From the NCBI GenBank assembly GCA_963721115.1, contig CAVRIA010000015.1, positions 1 to 64,000 of the forward strand: 64,000 nucleotides of DNA, given 5' to 3'. Origin of the DNA: CAVRIA01 sp963721115 (GTDB lineage Bacteria; Desulfobacterota; Binatia; HRBIN30; CADEER01). Below are positions 28,901 through 36,773 of this stretch, piece by piece. The notes below the pieces were generated by a model. The model was not told the origin of the DNA, did not search any database, and saw only the letters and a list, made by a program, of their open reading frames with translations. The position numbers and the translations under genes were made by a program. The number at the start of each line of letters is the position of its first letter. Position 1 is the first letter of the stretch.

Positions 28901-31432
28901 GCGCTTGCCGAACAGGTGGCGCGTGTTCCCGACGAGCCCGCCGGCTTGCCGCCTCTGGTTCCCACGCTGGCCGAGTCGGTCCCACCCGAGCCGCTGGAGC
29001 GGCCCGACGGGCTGCTCTTCGACAATGGGGTGGGCGGGTTCACTCCGGACGGCCGGGAATACGTGATTCATCTCGCCCCCGGTCAGTCGACGCCCGCCCC
29101 GTGGGTCAACGTGATCGCCAATCCGCGTTGCGGCTGCGTCGTTTCCGAGTCGGGAGGAGGCTACTCCTGGGCCGAAAACAGCGGCGAAAACCGATTGACG
29201 CCGTGGCGCAACGACCCGGTGTTGGACGAGCCCGGCGAGGCACTCTATCTGCGCGACGAGGAAACCGCCGCAGTATGGTCGCCGACGCCTCTGCCTGCTC
29301 CTGGCCCGGGCAGCTACCAGATCCGGCACGGCGCCGGCTACACCACCTTCCACCACCGTAGCCACGGACTCGATCAGCATTTGCGCGTCTTCGTCCCGCG
29401 AGAAGATCCGGTGAAGATCCTGCAGCTGAGGCTGACCAACCGGCTGGATCGTCCCCGCCGCATCACCGCCACTTACTATGTCGAGTGGGTGCTCGACACG
29501 GCACGTGACGGATCCGAGATGTTCGTGATTCCGGAATTCGATTCCGACTGCCAGTGCCTCCTGGCGCGCAATCCGTGGAAAGACGACTTTGCAGACCGCG
29601 TCGCGTTCGTCGCCGCGAGTCACGACCTGCACGGCCTGACGGGTGACCGCAGCGAGTTCCTCGGCCGGGGCGGCGGCTACGCCCACCCCGCGGGTCTGCG
29701 GGCGGTCGGGCTCACCAGCGCGGTCCGGGCCGGGCTCGACCCGTGCGCGGCGGTCCAGCTGCACGTCGATCTCGGCCCGGGGGCCTCGAAGGACATCCAC
29801 TTCGTGATCGGTCAAGGTGTCGGGCGCGACGAGGCGCTGGATTTGGCGCGGACGTATCGCGATCGTGGGCGCGTTCAGGCGGCCTGGACCGACGTCTGCC
29901 AGCAGTGGGACGAGATCCTCGGTGCGGTGAACGTGCACACGCCCGACCCGGCGCTCGACGTCATGCTGAACCGATGGCTGCTCTATCAAACCCTGGCGAG
30001 CAGGATCTGGGGACGCACCGGATACTACCAATCCGGCGGGGCCTTTGGCTTCCGCGACCAGCTGCAGGATGTCATGGCCGTGCTGCACACCCGGCCGGCA
30101 ATCTGCCGCGCTCACATTCTCGAAGCGGCGCGGCGGCAGTTCGAAGACGGCGACGTGCTGCACTGGTGGCATCCGCCGTCGGGAGTCGGAGTGCGCACGC
30201 GGTGCTCCGACGACCTGCTGTGGCTGCCGTTCGTCACCGCTCATTACATCGCGGCCACGGGTGACGAGGCCGTTCTCTCCGAGCCGGTGCCCTTCCTCTC
30301 CGGCGAGCCGCTGCGGCCCGACGAAGTGCAACGCTATGCGCGCTTCACGCCAACCGAGTGCACCGCGACACTCTACGAGCACTGCGTGGCCGCCATCGAG
30401 CGCGGTCGCACCGCCGGCCCGCACGGGCTGCCGCTGTTCGGCGCCGGCGACTGGAACGACGGGATGAATCGCGTCGGCATCCAGGGGCGCGGCGAGAGCG
30501 TCTGGCTCGGCTGGTTCCTCCACGCGACCCTGATGCGGTTTGCTCCCATCAGTGAGCGCCGCGGCGACGGCGATCGGGCGGAGCGGTTTCTCAGCCATGC
30601 GGAGAAGCTGCGCCAGGCGCTCGAAGCGAGTGCGTGGGACGGGGCGTGGTATCGGCGCGGGTTCTACGATGACGGCCGTCCGTTGGGGTCGGCGCAAAGC
30701 GCGGAATGCCGCATCGATTCGCTCGCGCAGTCCTGGGCCGTCTTGTCGGGAGCAGCCGACCCGCAACGCGCCACGATGGCGATGGACGCGGTGCGGCGGC
30801 ACTTGATTCGGGAAGCCGACGGGCTGATCTTGCTGCTCGCGCCGCCGTTCGGCGGCACGGACGCCGATCCCGGCTATATCAAGGCGTATCCGCCCGGGGT
30901 GCGGGAGAATGGCGGACAGTACACGCATGCGGCGATCTGGGTGCTGTGGGCACTCGCGGAGCTCGGGGAGGCTGATCTGGCCGTGCGCTTGTTTCAGAGA
31001 CTGCTTCCCATCCGCCACGCACTCACACCGGATGCCGCCGCTCTTTATCGGGTCGAACCGTACGTACTGGCAGCGGACGTGTACGCCGTGCCGCCTCATT
31101 CCGGTCGCGGTGGATGGACGTGGTACACCGGCGCGGCCGGGTGGGCGTACCGCTTTGGGCTGGAGGTCATTCTCGGCATTCGGCCCGAACCGGGCGGTTG
31201 GCGTGTGGACCCGCGCATTCCCAAGACCTGGCCCGGCTTCGAGGTCACGCTGCGCGACCGGACCACGACCTATCGGATCCGAGTCGAGAATCCACATTCG
31301 GTGAACGGCGGTGTGGAAAGCGTCGCCCTCGACGGGAAGACCCTGCTAGACTCCGTGCTGCCGAGACTGCACGACGGCGGATCGCACGATGTCGTGGTGC
31401 GGATGCGTCCGGCCGGAGACAACCGCGCATGA
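22933..31432 (+). CDS. ndvB: Cyclic beta-1,2-glucan synthase, one frameshift near 27275
   Basis: A protein of about 2,830 residues that makes cyclic beta-1,2-glucan, a periplasmic osmoregulated glucan. Order: cytosolic N-terminus; membrane helices about 315-375; family 84 glycosyltransferase with FVITLDADTELP (about 520-530); more helices 720-860; the PF10091 glycoamylase-like domain (WGISESGFYQFDAHQNYQYR, about 1375-1395); two GH94-type regions beginning LSNGRYRVVVTEGGGG (about 1560) and FDNGVGGFTPDGREYVIH; and the phosphorylase core GAGDWNDGMNRVG (about 2505). Near 27275 the frame shifts inside GLMG-ERYGLYEAIDCTPSRQ; both sides are well conserved, so a base error or recent mutation is likely. 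The frame is otherwise open to 31432. Followed by a flavin-binding protein 49 bases on. Confidence 0.9.
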
Positions 31433-31481
31433 AAGGCCTCGAATCGCTGGTTGGTAAGCGTTGCTACCTGGAGGTGTCGTC

Positions 31482-32231
31482 ATGTTCATTCACGAAATGA
31501 CCGAGGACGAATGCCGCGCCGCGCTAGAGCGCGGCAGTTTCGGTAGATTGGCGTGCGCAAAGGACAACGAACCCTATGTTCTTCCGATTTACTTCTCGTA
31601 CGATGGACGGCATCTCTACGGGTTCAGCACGCTGGGACAAAAGATCGAGTGGATGCGCTCCAATCCGCTCGTTTGTCTGGAGATCGATGAGCGGACGAGC
31701 CACCATCAATGGATGAGCGTTGTCGTTTCTGGTCGCTACGAGGAGCTACCCGGTACGCCCGAATTTGGAGACGAGCGCGTGCAGGCCTGGGAAGTTCTGC
31801 AAAAGCGCGCGATGTGGTGGGAGCCGGCTTACGTCGCCACGGAGCACCGGGAACAGATTACGCCCGTCTTCTACCGGATTCACATCAAGCAGATGACAGG
31901 ACGCCGCGCGACGCCCGATCCGGTTGAAGCAGCCGCGTCGGCTGCTAAAGCTCCGACCGCTGACGAAAGCTGGTTGGGCAGCATCCTGCATCACTGGAAT
32001 CGAGCCGCCACTTTTGTCATTTTCGAGCCGCAGCAGACTACGACGGAAGCCCTGATCAAACTGCCGCAAAAGGACCAAACAGACGCCTTGTTACGCAACA
32101 GCGGCCTCGACTTCAGTTACGATCGGCTGCGGGGCCGATACCGTCTGCGGCTGGGCAAAGACGACATCGAGAGGTCCTCGAACCTTCTGACCGAGCTCAT
32201 GAGGAAGGCTCAACACGAAGGAACCGAGTGA
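31482..32231 (+). CDS. Pyridoxamine 5'-phosphate oxidase-like flavin-binding protein
   Basis: A 249-residue protein. Residues 1-140 are the split-barrel FMN-binding fold of the nitroimidazole-resistance/PNPOx-like group: EMTEDECRAALERGSFGRLA, PYVLPIYFSYDGRHLYGFST, GQKIEWMRSNPLVCLEIDE, WMSVVVSGRYEEL. The C-terminal 90 residues add a helical domain with no recognised motif (GSILHHWNRAATFVIFEP). Reaction and substrate are unknown. Start ATG 31482 after ctggaggtgtcgtc. It follows the glucan synthase closely and may share its transcript. Confidence 0.8.
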   Translation: MFIHEMTEDECRAALERGSFGRLACAKDNEPYVLPIYFSYDGRHLYGFSTLGQKIEWMRSNPLVCLEIDERTSHHQWMSVVVSGRYEELPGTPEFGDERVQAWEVLQKRAMWWEPAYVATEHREQITPVFYRIHIKQMTGRRATPDPVEAAASAAKAPTADESWLGSILHHWNRAATFVIFEPQQTTTEALIKLPQKDQTDALLRNSGLDFSYDRLRGRYRLRLGKDDIERSSNLLTELMRKAQHEGTE

Positions 32232-32295
32232 CCTGTTCTTCAGCGCCAGGCACAGTCGTCGACCAGGTGCTGCCCCGCGCGGTCCGCGCAGAGAT

Positions 32296-32955
32296 TTACC
32301 TCCGACTCGGAGGTCGGATCACCCCAAGGAACGTTCCGGAGTACGAGGCGAACGCGCAGGCCCCCGGGCGGAAACGTCGCGGTTCGCGCAAGTCCATGCT
32401 GAGCACATCCGCCGACCCCAGGCGCGCTACTCGCAGGGTCATCTGTCCTGCTAGTGGCTGCGCCGTCGCCTCGCTTCCGAGCGTATACCCTACCATTTCG
32501 GCACGATCGCCCTTTTGGGGGTCTGCGATCGCGCGTACGACCAGTTCCGGGTCGGCGACGAAGGCGAGATAGATTTCTCTGTTCGAACCCGAGGCCTTCT
32601 CCACGCGCTCGACGCGCATCGCCACTGGCGAGACGAAGCTGCTCCAGATGACCACGACGTCGGTCGCGCACACCTCGCCGCCGTCACCGAGCGCAACACC
32701 CTGGTAGACGCAGAATGTGGCTTCCGGCATGTCGCTGCCCAAGTGATACGGACAGCTCTTCGGAGCGGTGTCGAGCTCACCCGGCGCATCCGCCAACCCG
32801 GCGGCTACGACTCCGCCCAGTCTCGCCAGCCGCGTCGGCCGCTCGGCGAGAACGGCCGCCCGAGCGGAACTCGTGGTGATCACCAACGCCACAAGTGCCA
32901 GGAACCTGATCACTGTACGAAACCCAACTGCTGGCCGGTTTCTCGTTTTTCTCAT
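32296..32955 (-). CDS. Exported protein of unknown function
   Basis: A 219-residue protein with signal peptide FRTVIRFLALVALVITTSSA followed by Arg-Ala cleavage. The mature chain is mostly beta-like (ATFCVYQGVALGDGGEVCAT, IWSSFVSPVAMRVERVEKAS, EIYLAFVADPELVVRAI), with three or four cysteines that could form disulfides. No family recognised. The start at 32955 is chosen because it gives a compact signal peptide; upstream in-frame codons are Ser/Pro-rich. It converges with the flavin-binding gene and lies 105 bases after a small lipoprotein gene on the same strand. Confidence 0.6.
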   Translation of the reverse strand: MRKTRNRPAVGFRTVIRFLALVALVITTSSARAAVLAERPTRLARLGGVVAAGLADAPGELDTAPKSCPYHLGSDMPEATFCVYQGVALGDGGEVCATDVVVIWSSFVSPVAMRVERVEKASGSNREIYLAFVADPELVVRAIADPQKGDRAEMVGYTLGSEATAQPLAGQMTLRVARLGSADVLSMDLREPRRFRPGACAFASYSGTFLGVIRPPSRR

Positions 32956-33060
32956 CCTACTGACAGGCGCTACCGAGGTCGCGCCACTCGCCGTCCTCGC
33001 AGCGGAAGGCGATGCCGGACTTGGGTGGGTGTCGAGCATCGCAAGCCGCCGAGCGCGATC

Positions 33061-33240
33061 CTACTGGTCGACCGTGTCCTTCACGGCGCTACCGGCGGTA
33101 GCGACGGCGTCAGCCCCCGTCTGGGCGGCCTTGTCGATCTTCTCGCCGGCCTTCTCCGCCGGACCCTTTTTCTCGCAGGCCGCCACGTTGAGCACGGTCG
33201 CGGCAAGCAACACGGCCAGAACGATTCGCATCGATCGCAT
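33061..33240 (-). CDS. Small lipoprotein with amphipathic helical tail
   Basis: A 59-residue protein: signal segment IVLAVLLAATVLNVAAC with the lipidated Cys at about residue 22, then a Lys/Ala/Asp-rich helix (KKGPAEKAGEKIDKAAQTGA, AVKDTVDQ). This resembles entericidin-type and other tiny stress lipoproteins, though no specific family can be named. The ATG follows agaggagaacacc. Confidence 0.7.
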   Translation of the reverse strand: MRSMRIVLAVLLAATVLNVAACEKKGPAEKAGEKIDKAAQTGADAVATAGSAVKDTVDQ

Positions 33241-33315
33241 GGTGTTCTCCTCTCTGCAATGGAATGGCGGGATGGGTGATTTGGTCACTGAAAAGCCGCC
33301 CAAAGAACCACAACA

Positions 33316-33405
33316 ACAAAAAAATGCCCCCCCCGACCCCGGACCCCGCCAACCCTATATCTACCCCCCCCCCTCCCACACCCCTCCCCCGTCTAAAATT
33401 CTCCC
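33316..33405. other. Poly-C/poly-A low-complexity tract
   Basis: Long runs of C interrupted by A and T (ccccccccg, cccccccccctcccac), next to aaaaaaa. It has no coding value and differs sharply from surrounding composition. It lies in the leader region of the small lipoprotein gene. Such homopolymers are common sites of assembly error. Confidence 0.6.
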
Positions 33406-33501
33406 CCATGGCGTATTGTCTCTTCTTCTCGATCTTTCGTCTTTCGAGGCAAACTAGGGGCCGAAGCGACGCTGTCGGTCAGCGCCGCATCGGGCTTTGG
33501 G

Positions 33502-33567
33502 CTACCGTGCGAGAAGGACGATGACAAGAATGACGAGGATAAGGCCTACGCCGCCGCCGATATACAT
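33502..33567 (-). CDS. 21-residue hydrophobic peptide
   Basis: The ATG at 33567 follows a good aagggagaactctc site and encodes MYIGGGVGLILVILVIVLLA then Arg. It is one membrane helix, similar to the second helix of DUF3309 proteins (GGIILIILIILLL). It lies 86 bases downstream of a degenerate operator element. It could be a genuine one-helix membrane peptide or the residue of a longer DUF3309 gene. Confidence 0.45.
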   Translation of the reverse strand: MYIGGGVGLILVILVIVLLAR

Positions 33568-33652
33568 GAGAGTTCTCCCTTCGGGTCGATTGAAGACCCT
33601 TAGCTATGCGTGTTGTTCGTGTGACAATGATGGTCGTAAGGTGTGCGCACTA

Positions 33653-33690
33653 CAAGCTCGCAATACTACGCGCGTACTTGTACTGGCAGC
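33653..33690 (-). promoter_or_regulatory. TACGCGCGTA operator element, degenerate type
   Basis: The palindrome is at 33667-33676, followed on the minus strand by GCGAGCTTG but not by a clear -10 at 16-17 bp. The second unit reads TACTGGCAGC, exactly as in the 36499 copy. The flank shares more sequence with the 226-bp duplicated blocks. Confidence 0.5.
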
Positions 33691-33757
33691 GGACGCGGCA
33701 TTCACGGCGCCGAAGGCGCCCAGGGGCGCGAAAGGCTGGGCAGGCTCTCGGTCGCAG

Positions 33758-34036
33758 TCAGCCGCCGGATCCGTTGGCGGGCGCGGCGGGTTGCGGTGCC
33801 GGCGCGCGCAGATGTTCGCCGATCTCGCCGACCTTCTCGGCAATGTCGTGGCGGATCTCCTGACCGGCCTTCGGCGCGAACAACAGCGCCAAGCCGGCGC
33901 CCAGGATCATGCCGGTGCCGAAGATGGCGAAGGCCGTGAGCATGTCCCCCGTCGTGGAGCTGCGCGCCTCGAGGCCGACCGCGCTCGCGATGTCTTCCTT
34001 CGTCGGCAGTGCTCCCAAAATGTCCTCGATCTTCAT
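33758..34036 (-). CDS. YtxH-like membrane-anchored protein
   Basis: A 92-residue protein: N-terminal helix (KIEDILGALPTKEDIASAVG), one glycine-rich membrane helix (AFAIFGTGMILGAGLALLFA) and a charged tail (GQEIRHDIAEKVGEIGEH) ending Pro/Ala-rich. This is the YtxH layout (gas-vesicle-like glycine zipper followed by a coiled coil), a family associated with general stress. The ATG follows gcaggaaaggagcgatc. It lies 29 bases after the DUF883-like gene, so probably the last gene of the 35.3-33.7 kb operon. A nearly identical but truncated copy is at 8718-8968. Confidence 0.85.
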   Translation of the reverse strand: MKIEDILGALPTKEDIASAVGLEARSSTTGDMLTAFAIFGTGMILGAGLALLFAPKAGQEIRHDIAEKVGEIGEHLRAPAPQPAAPANGSGG

Positions 34037-34065
34037 GATCGCTCCTTTCCTGCTCCCACACGTTC

Positions 34066-34431
34066 TCAGGGGCTCTTGTTCTGAGCGGACGCGGAAGCTT
34101 CCGGCGACAACCGGGCAGCAAGCTCGCGCGCGGCCAGAGCGGTCGCCAATCTCGTTGCGGCGCCGAGCAACACGACCGTCAACCGTGAACGGAGACCCCC
34201 GCCCAGAACGAAACCCACCCCGGCCGCGACTCCCAAGGTGGTATAGGGTCGCTCCTCCACCTGTTCCGTGAGGTAGCGTTCCAAGTCATCGGCCGCGTCC
34301 CGCACGGCAGCGGCAAGTGCGTGCGCGTCGTGGTGGATTTGTCGACCGTGGTCACCGATGGAGCGGTGCCCCTGCCGTTCTGTTCCACTCGGCGCGCCGT
34401 TCGGTCCGTTCGAATGCTTCGCATCACTCAT
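34066..34431 (-). CDS. DUF883-like membrane-anchored protein
   Basis: A 121-residue protein. A polar, His-rich N-terminus is followed by an amphipathic helix (LAAAVRDAADDLERYLTEQV) and EERPYTTLGVAAGVGFVLGG, the short C-terminal glycine-zipper anchor typical of ElaB/YqjD/DUF883 proteins, then a second hydrophobic stretch (LTVVLLGAATRLATALAA). In enterobacteria such proteins are inner-membrane and ribosome-associated in stationary phase. Start ATG 34431; longer readings upstream overlap the preceding gene and look like noise. Confidence 0.75.
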   Translation of the reverse strand: MSDAKHSNGPNGAPSGTERQGHRSIGDHGRQIHHDAHALAAAVRDAADDLERYLTEQVEERPYTTLGVAAGVGFVLGGGLRSRLTVVLLGAATRLATALAARELAARLSPEASASAQNKSP

Positions 34432-34436
34432 GGCGC

Positions 34437-34646
34437 TCACCTCATTGCGCGAGAGACGAGGCGGGCGACCAGATAGCCGACGCTGGCTGCCGTCAGCACC
34501 GCCACGACCGGCCGTTGTCTGATCAAGGTGCGGGCCTCTTGTTCCACGTCCGTCCGTCTGGAGCGGACTGCCGCAATGTCCGGTTGCCCCTGCTCGGCGC
34601 GCGGCGGCAACGGCGCCTCCTCCGCGATCTGATCTGTGATCATCAT
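34437..34646 (-). CDS. Small DUF883-like protein with glycine/alanine anchor
   Basis: A 69-residue protein with an acidic N-terminus (DQIAEEAPLPP), a polar helix (DIAAVRSRRTDVEQEARTLI) and a C-terminal anchor RQRPVVAVLTAASVGYLVAR. It is a shorter relative of the DUF883/ElaB type. The ATG overlaps the stop of the gene before it (aaCATGATG), after an aaaggag site, and its own stop lies 5 bases before the next gene, so translation is probably coupled. Confidence 0.75.
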   Translation of the reverse strand: MMITDQIAEEAPLPPRAEQGQPDIAAVRSRRTDVEQEARTLIRQRPVVAVLTAASVGYLVARLVSRAMR

Positions 34647-34880
34647 GTTCTCCTTTGTCCGACCACATGGGGCGGAGCGGCGCGACTACCCAGCCATACG
34701 CCGACGAGAAATGCGCCAATCGCCCACGTCAGCGGGAACTTCTTGATGTGCTCGCTCACGTTGAGTGTGGACCTAGCCGCACCCGTGAGCTCGTTGCACG
34801 GCGACGCGCACCTCTTCCTGGTCCCGCTCGATCCCTTGCAGGAGCTCGTCACGCTGTTCGGCGAAGTCGGTCTTGTCCAC
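34643..34880 (-). CDS. DUF3618-like small protein, frameshifted near 34795
   Basis: Begins at GTG 34880 after aggaaggcactggcc: DKTDFAEQRDELLQGIERDQ then EEVRVAV. One base later the frame continues as ELTGAARSTLNVSEHIKKFP then LTWAIGAFLVGVWLGSR and stops at 34643, overlapping the next gene. Together they give about 78 residues with a coiled N-terminus and one C-terminal membrane helix, the layout of DUF3618-type proteins. In the unshifted frame the product ends after about 35 residues (RAHGCG). Either a sequencing error or a recent inactivation. Confidence 0.6.
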
Positions 34881-34922
34881 GGCCAGTGCCTTCCTGCGGA
34901 TGAATGCAGCCCGATCTTGCCC

Positions 34923-35336
34923 TTACGGTTCCTCGCTCGAGCTGGACGCATTGTCGGTCGCGGGTGCCGGTGTCTGGGGCCGACCGCGCATGGCAAGCGC
35001 GATGAGCCCAAGGGCACCTGCCGCGTTGAGCAACCCGAAGACGGCCAAACGAACGACCGGGTTGGGGGTTTGGATAACCAACAGAACCAGGCATGCCGCC
35101 ACCGCGAACCACGCTCCGGCCGCCAAGACCATGCCAAAGGCGGCCAATGCGGCGCGTTGGAGGGTGCGCGAGAGCAGATCTTGCCCTTCGAGCAGCGCCA
35201 AATCGATCCGCTTGGTGATCACGCCTTGACTGCCGGCCACCAAATGCTCGAGCGACGACGACACGGACGGCTCGCCCGTAGCTCCGTGCCCGGCGGCACT
35301 GTCGCCCTGGGTTGCGTGTGTTTCTGCAAGTGCCAC
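34923..35336 (-). CDS. Holin-X/phage holin family-like membrane protein
   Basis: A 137-residue protein starting at GTG after gagcgaggtgagttc. A soluble helix (ITKRIDLALLEGQDLLSRTL) precedes two membrane helices (AALAAFGMVLAAGAWFAVAA-CLVLLVI and LAVFGLLNAAGALGLIALAM) and a Pro/Ser-rich acidic tail. This matches the Holin-X (DUF1469) architecture, which despite its name is common in non-phage stress operons with DUF883 and DUF3618 genes, exactly the neighbours found here. No phage genes are present. Confidence 0.8.
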   Translation of the reverse strand: MALAETHATQGDSAAGHGATGEPSVSSSLEHLVAGSQGVITKRIDLALLEGQDLLSRTLQRAALAAFGMVLAAGAWFAVAACLVLLVIQTPNPVVRLAVFGLLNAAGALGLIALAMRGRPQTPAPATDNASSSSEEP

Positions 35337-35890
35337 GAACTCACCTCGCTCGATCGCGCGCCGCTCCGCCCGATCAGTCCGCCAGGCCCAGATCGTCCTG
35401 CATCGAGGAGACGCCCCGCATCGATCACTCCGCGACTGCGGCTTCGAGGCGCCGCCCCGTGGAGACGGTTCCGGTCAACCGCGCCACGCGGTTCTTCACC
35501 GCTGGTGACGCCCTTCGAGTCCGTTCGGTTCCGGAGCGTCTTCTTCACCTCGTGCGACTCGGGTGATGACTGTCGCTCCGGCAGGCGCAGGGCGCGGCGC
35601 ACGGCGTTCGCATCGAGATCGAGAACCGAACAGACGCACTCGAAGGAGTACGGCCAGTCGCTGTCCTCGGCAAGGAACCACCCCATCGTCTCGTCCAACA
35701 GGCTGCGGCCTGAATGGTCTGTGGCGTCACGGTACTTTGCCACGTAATCGATCGCGTCCTGGAGGACGGCGATCATGAGCCCCTGCTCCGGCGTCAGCTT
35801 TCTGCGAGATTCGAAAAACTGCGACGGCAAGACGACGTCGGGCTGCAACAGCCCGCTCCGAACCCCCGTCGGGGGAAGATTCGAGCTCAT
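35219..35890 (-). CDS. Protein with the small stress-island domain, function unknown
   Basis: A predicted 223-residue protein. Residues about 35-100 (QGLMIAVLQDAIDYVAKYRD, DSDWPYSFECVCSVLDLDAN, AVRRAL) match the protein at 7831-8196 and end in a segment resembling a helix-turn-helix. The rest is Arg/Ser/Gly-rich. The last 39 codons overlap the start of the Holin-X-like gene, which is unusual, so the true protein may be shorter with a frameshift in the 35420-35560 region. A conserved 5' element (35907-35941) precedes it. I cannot name the family. Confidence 0.6.
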   Translation of the reverse strand: MSSNLPPTGVRSGLLQPDVVLPSQFFESRRKLTPEQGLMIAVLQDAIDYVAKYRDATDHSGRSLLDETMGWFLAEDSDWPYSFECVCSVLDLDANAVRRALRLPERQSSPESHEVKKTLRNRTDSKGVTSGEEPRGAVDRNRLHGAAPRSRSRGVIDAGRLLDAGRSGPGGLIGRSGARSSEVSSWHLQKHTQPRATVPPGTELRASRPCRRRSSIWWPAVKA

Positions 35891-35906
35891 ACCTTGTCCT
35901 TCCCCG

Positions 35907-35941
35907 CCGTCAGGTGGCGACGATCGGAATCATAGCCAGCG
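35907..35941 (-). promoter_or_regulatory. Conserved upstream element with TATGAT (shared with 39478-39512)
   Basis: On the minus strand the core CTATGATTCCGATCG is followed by CGCCACCT-ACGG. The same sequence, with few changes, precedes the lmo0937-type gene at 39461. TATGAT could be a -10 box; no good -35 is evident. Its position 20-50 bases before both starts suggests a shared promoter or leader site. Confidence 0.55.
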
Positions 35942-35990
35942 GCCTGCCCCGCTCGTGCGGACCGCTGTTCCAGTCTTCCGCGCCTCCCCA

Positions 35991-36179
35991 TCATGCGAAC
36001 AAGCCTTTGACCCAATCAAAAAAGTTCCCCACCATCTCGAAGGCGTCCTCCACCATCTGTTTGATGTTCCCGACCGCCTGGTCGGCCAGCCCCTTCCGCT
36101 TCAGCTTCTTGTCCCCGCTCAAGGCTCCCACAGCTTCCTTTACGCGCCCCTTCACTTTGTCCGACCTGCCACTGGCCAT
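35991..36179 (-). CDS. CsbD family stress protein (copy 1)
   Basis: A 62-residue protein with the CsbD signature: SDKVKGRVKEAVGALSGDKK, then LKRKGLADQAVGNIKQMVED, followed by a short hydrophobic end (MVGNFFDWVKGLF). CsbD is a small, general-stress-induced protein of unknown function. The ATG follows agagaggagaatcgatc; an upstream in-frame start would add 12 residues without family support. A sigma-54-type promoter lies 32 bases upstream (36211-36226). A paralogue is at 39569-39736. Confidence 0.9.
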   Translation of the reverse strand: MASGRSDKVKGRVKEAVGALSGDKKLKRKGLADQAVGNIKQMVEDAFEMVGNFFDWVKGLFA

Positions 36180-36210
36180 GATCGATTCTCCTCTCTGTAG
36201 GCTTGGACGC

Positions 36211-36226
36211 AGCAACGGCTGTGCCA
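36211..36226 (-). promoter_or_regulatory. Sigma-54 (-24/-12) promoter of csbD copy 1
   Basis: The minus strand reads TGGCACAGCCGTTGCT, matching TGGCACR-N4-TTGCW with exact spacing. Transcription would start about 20 bases before the ATG. The paralogous gene has the same element at the same distance. Confidence 0.75.
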
Positions 36227-36360
36227 GGATTAGCCGTGCTCATGGTCGGGGTTGCCCTGAGATGCTTCCAGATGCGCCTTATCGACAATCGGAAGCCGTC
36301 TGATCCACTGGGAAGGAGAAGGCAACGGGAGGCTACGATTTTTCGAACGACACCAGAGGC

Positions 36361-36447
36361 CTACTCGGCCCACACATGTCGCCGGTCTTTCTCCACGCTG
36401 GCGTAGTCGGGATCAATTCCCAACATGGCTGTTCCTTTTCCGGCCAT
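36361..36447 (-). pseudogene. 28-codon remnant of the general-stress gene (second copy)
   Basis: Start ATG after ggaggagcgtaaatc, reading MAGKGTAMLGIDPDYASVEK then DRRHVWAE and stop. It is the same gene start as at 9562 (AMLGIYPDYSSVEK in one frame there), here kept in one frame but cut even earlier. Both remnants lie within the 226-bp duplicated block. Confidence 0.5.
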
Positions 36448-36604
36448 GATTTACGCTCCTCCAACTGGGGGAATGGTCGTACTCAATGGCGCGCACCGCA
36501 AGCTCGTAATACTACGCGCGTACTTCTACTGGCAGCGGCGTGGCATTCCATGGTGTCGACGGCGCGAGCGGCGGGAAGCCAAGGCGACGAGATCAGCACG
36601 CACC
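36378..36604. repeat. 226-bp duplicated block, copy 2
   Basis: Highly similar to 9494-9719, including the gene-start remnant, the operator palindrome and about 70 bases beyond it. No terminal inverted repeats or target duplication are evident, so transposition is not shown. Confidence 0.8.
36499..36538 (-). promoter_or_regulatory. TACGCGCGTA operator element, degenerate type
   Basis: The palindrome is at 36513-36522, with ACGAGCTTG towards the remnant gene at 36447 and TACTGGCAGC in place of the second unit. The -10 region is not recognisable. It may drive nothing now. Confidence 0.5.
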
Positions 36605-36773
36605 TACGCTTGCGCGGATAGAGCCGATGGCATCCCTGAGGCGTTCGACGGGCCTGGCAGCGGAGTGCGAATGTGGTCGCGTCCCTGGTCGATGGTGGTG
36701 GGTTTACCCTGCTTGCCGTCCGCCGAACCGGACTCCTCCCACACGGTTGTGTCGACGGGGAGGCCCTGGAGCG

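Noticed and set aside
28640..31297. Minus-strand 885-codon open frame opposite the glucan synthase
   Set aside because: Composition is His/Arg/Gly-rich with no domain. It mirrors the third-position GC bias of the real gene.
34923..35336. Prophage, suggested by a holin-like protein
   Set aside because: No other phage gene is present; Holin-X-like proteins commonly sit with DUF883 and DUF3618 genes in non-phage operons.
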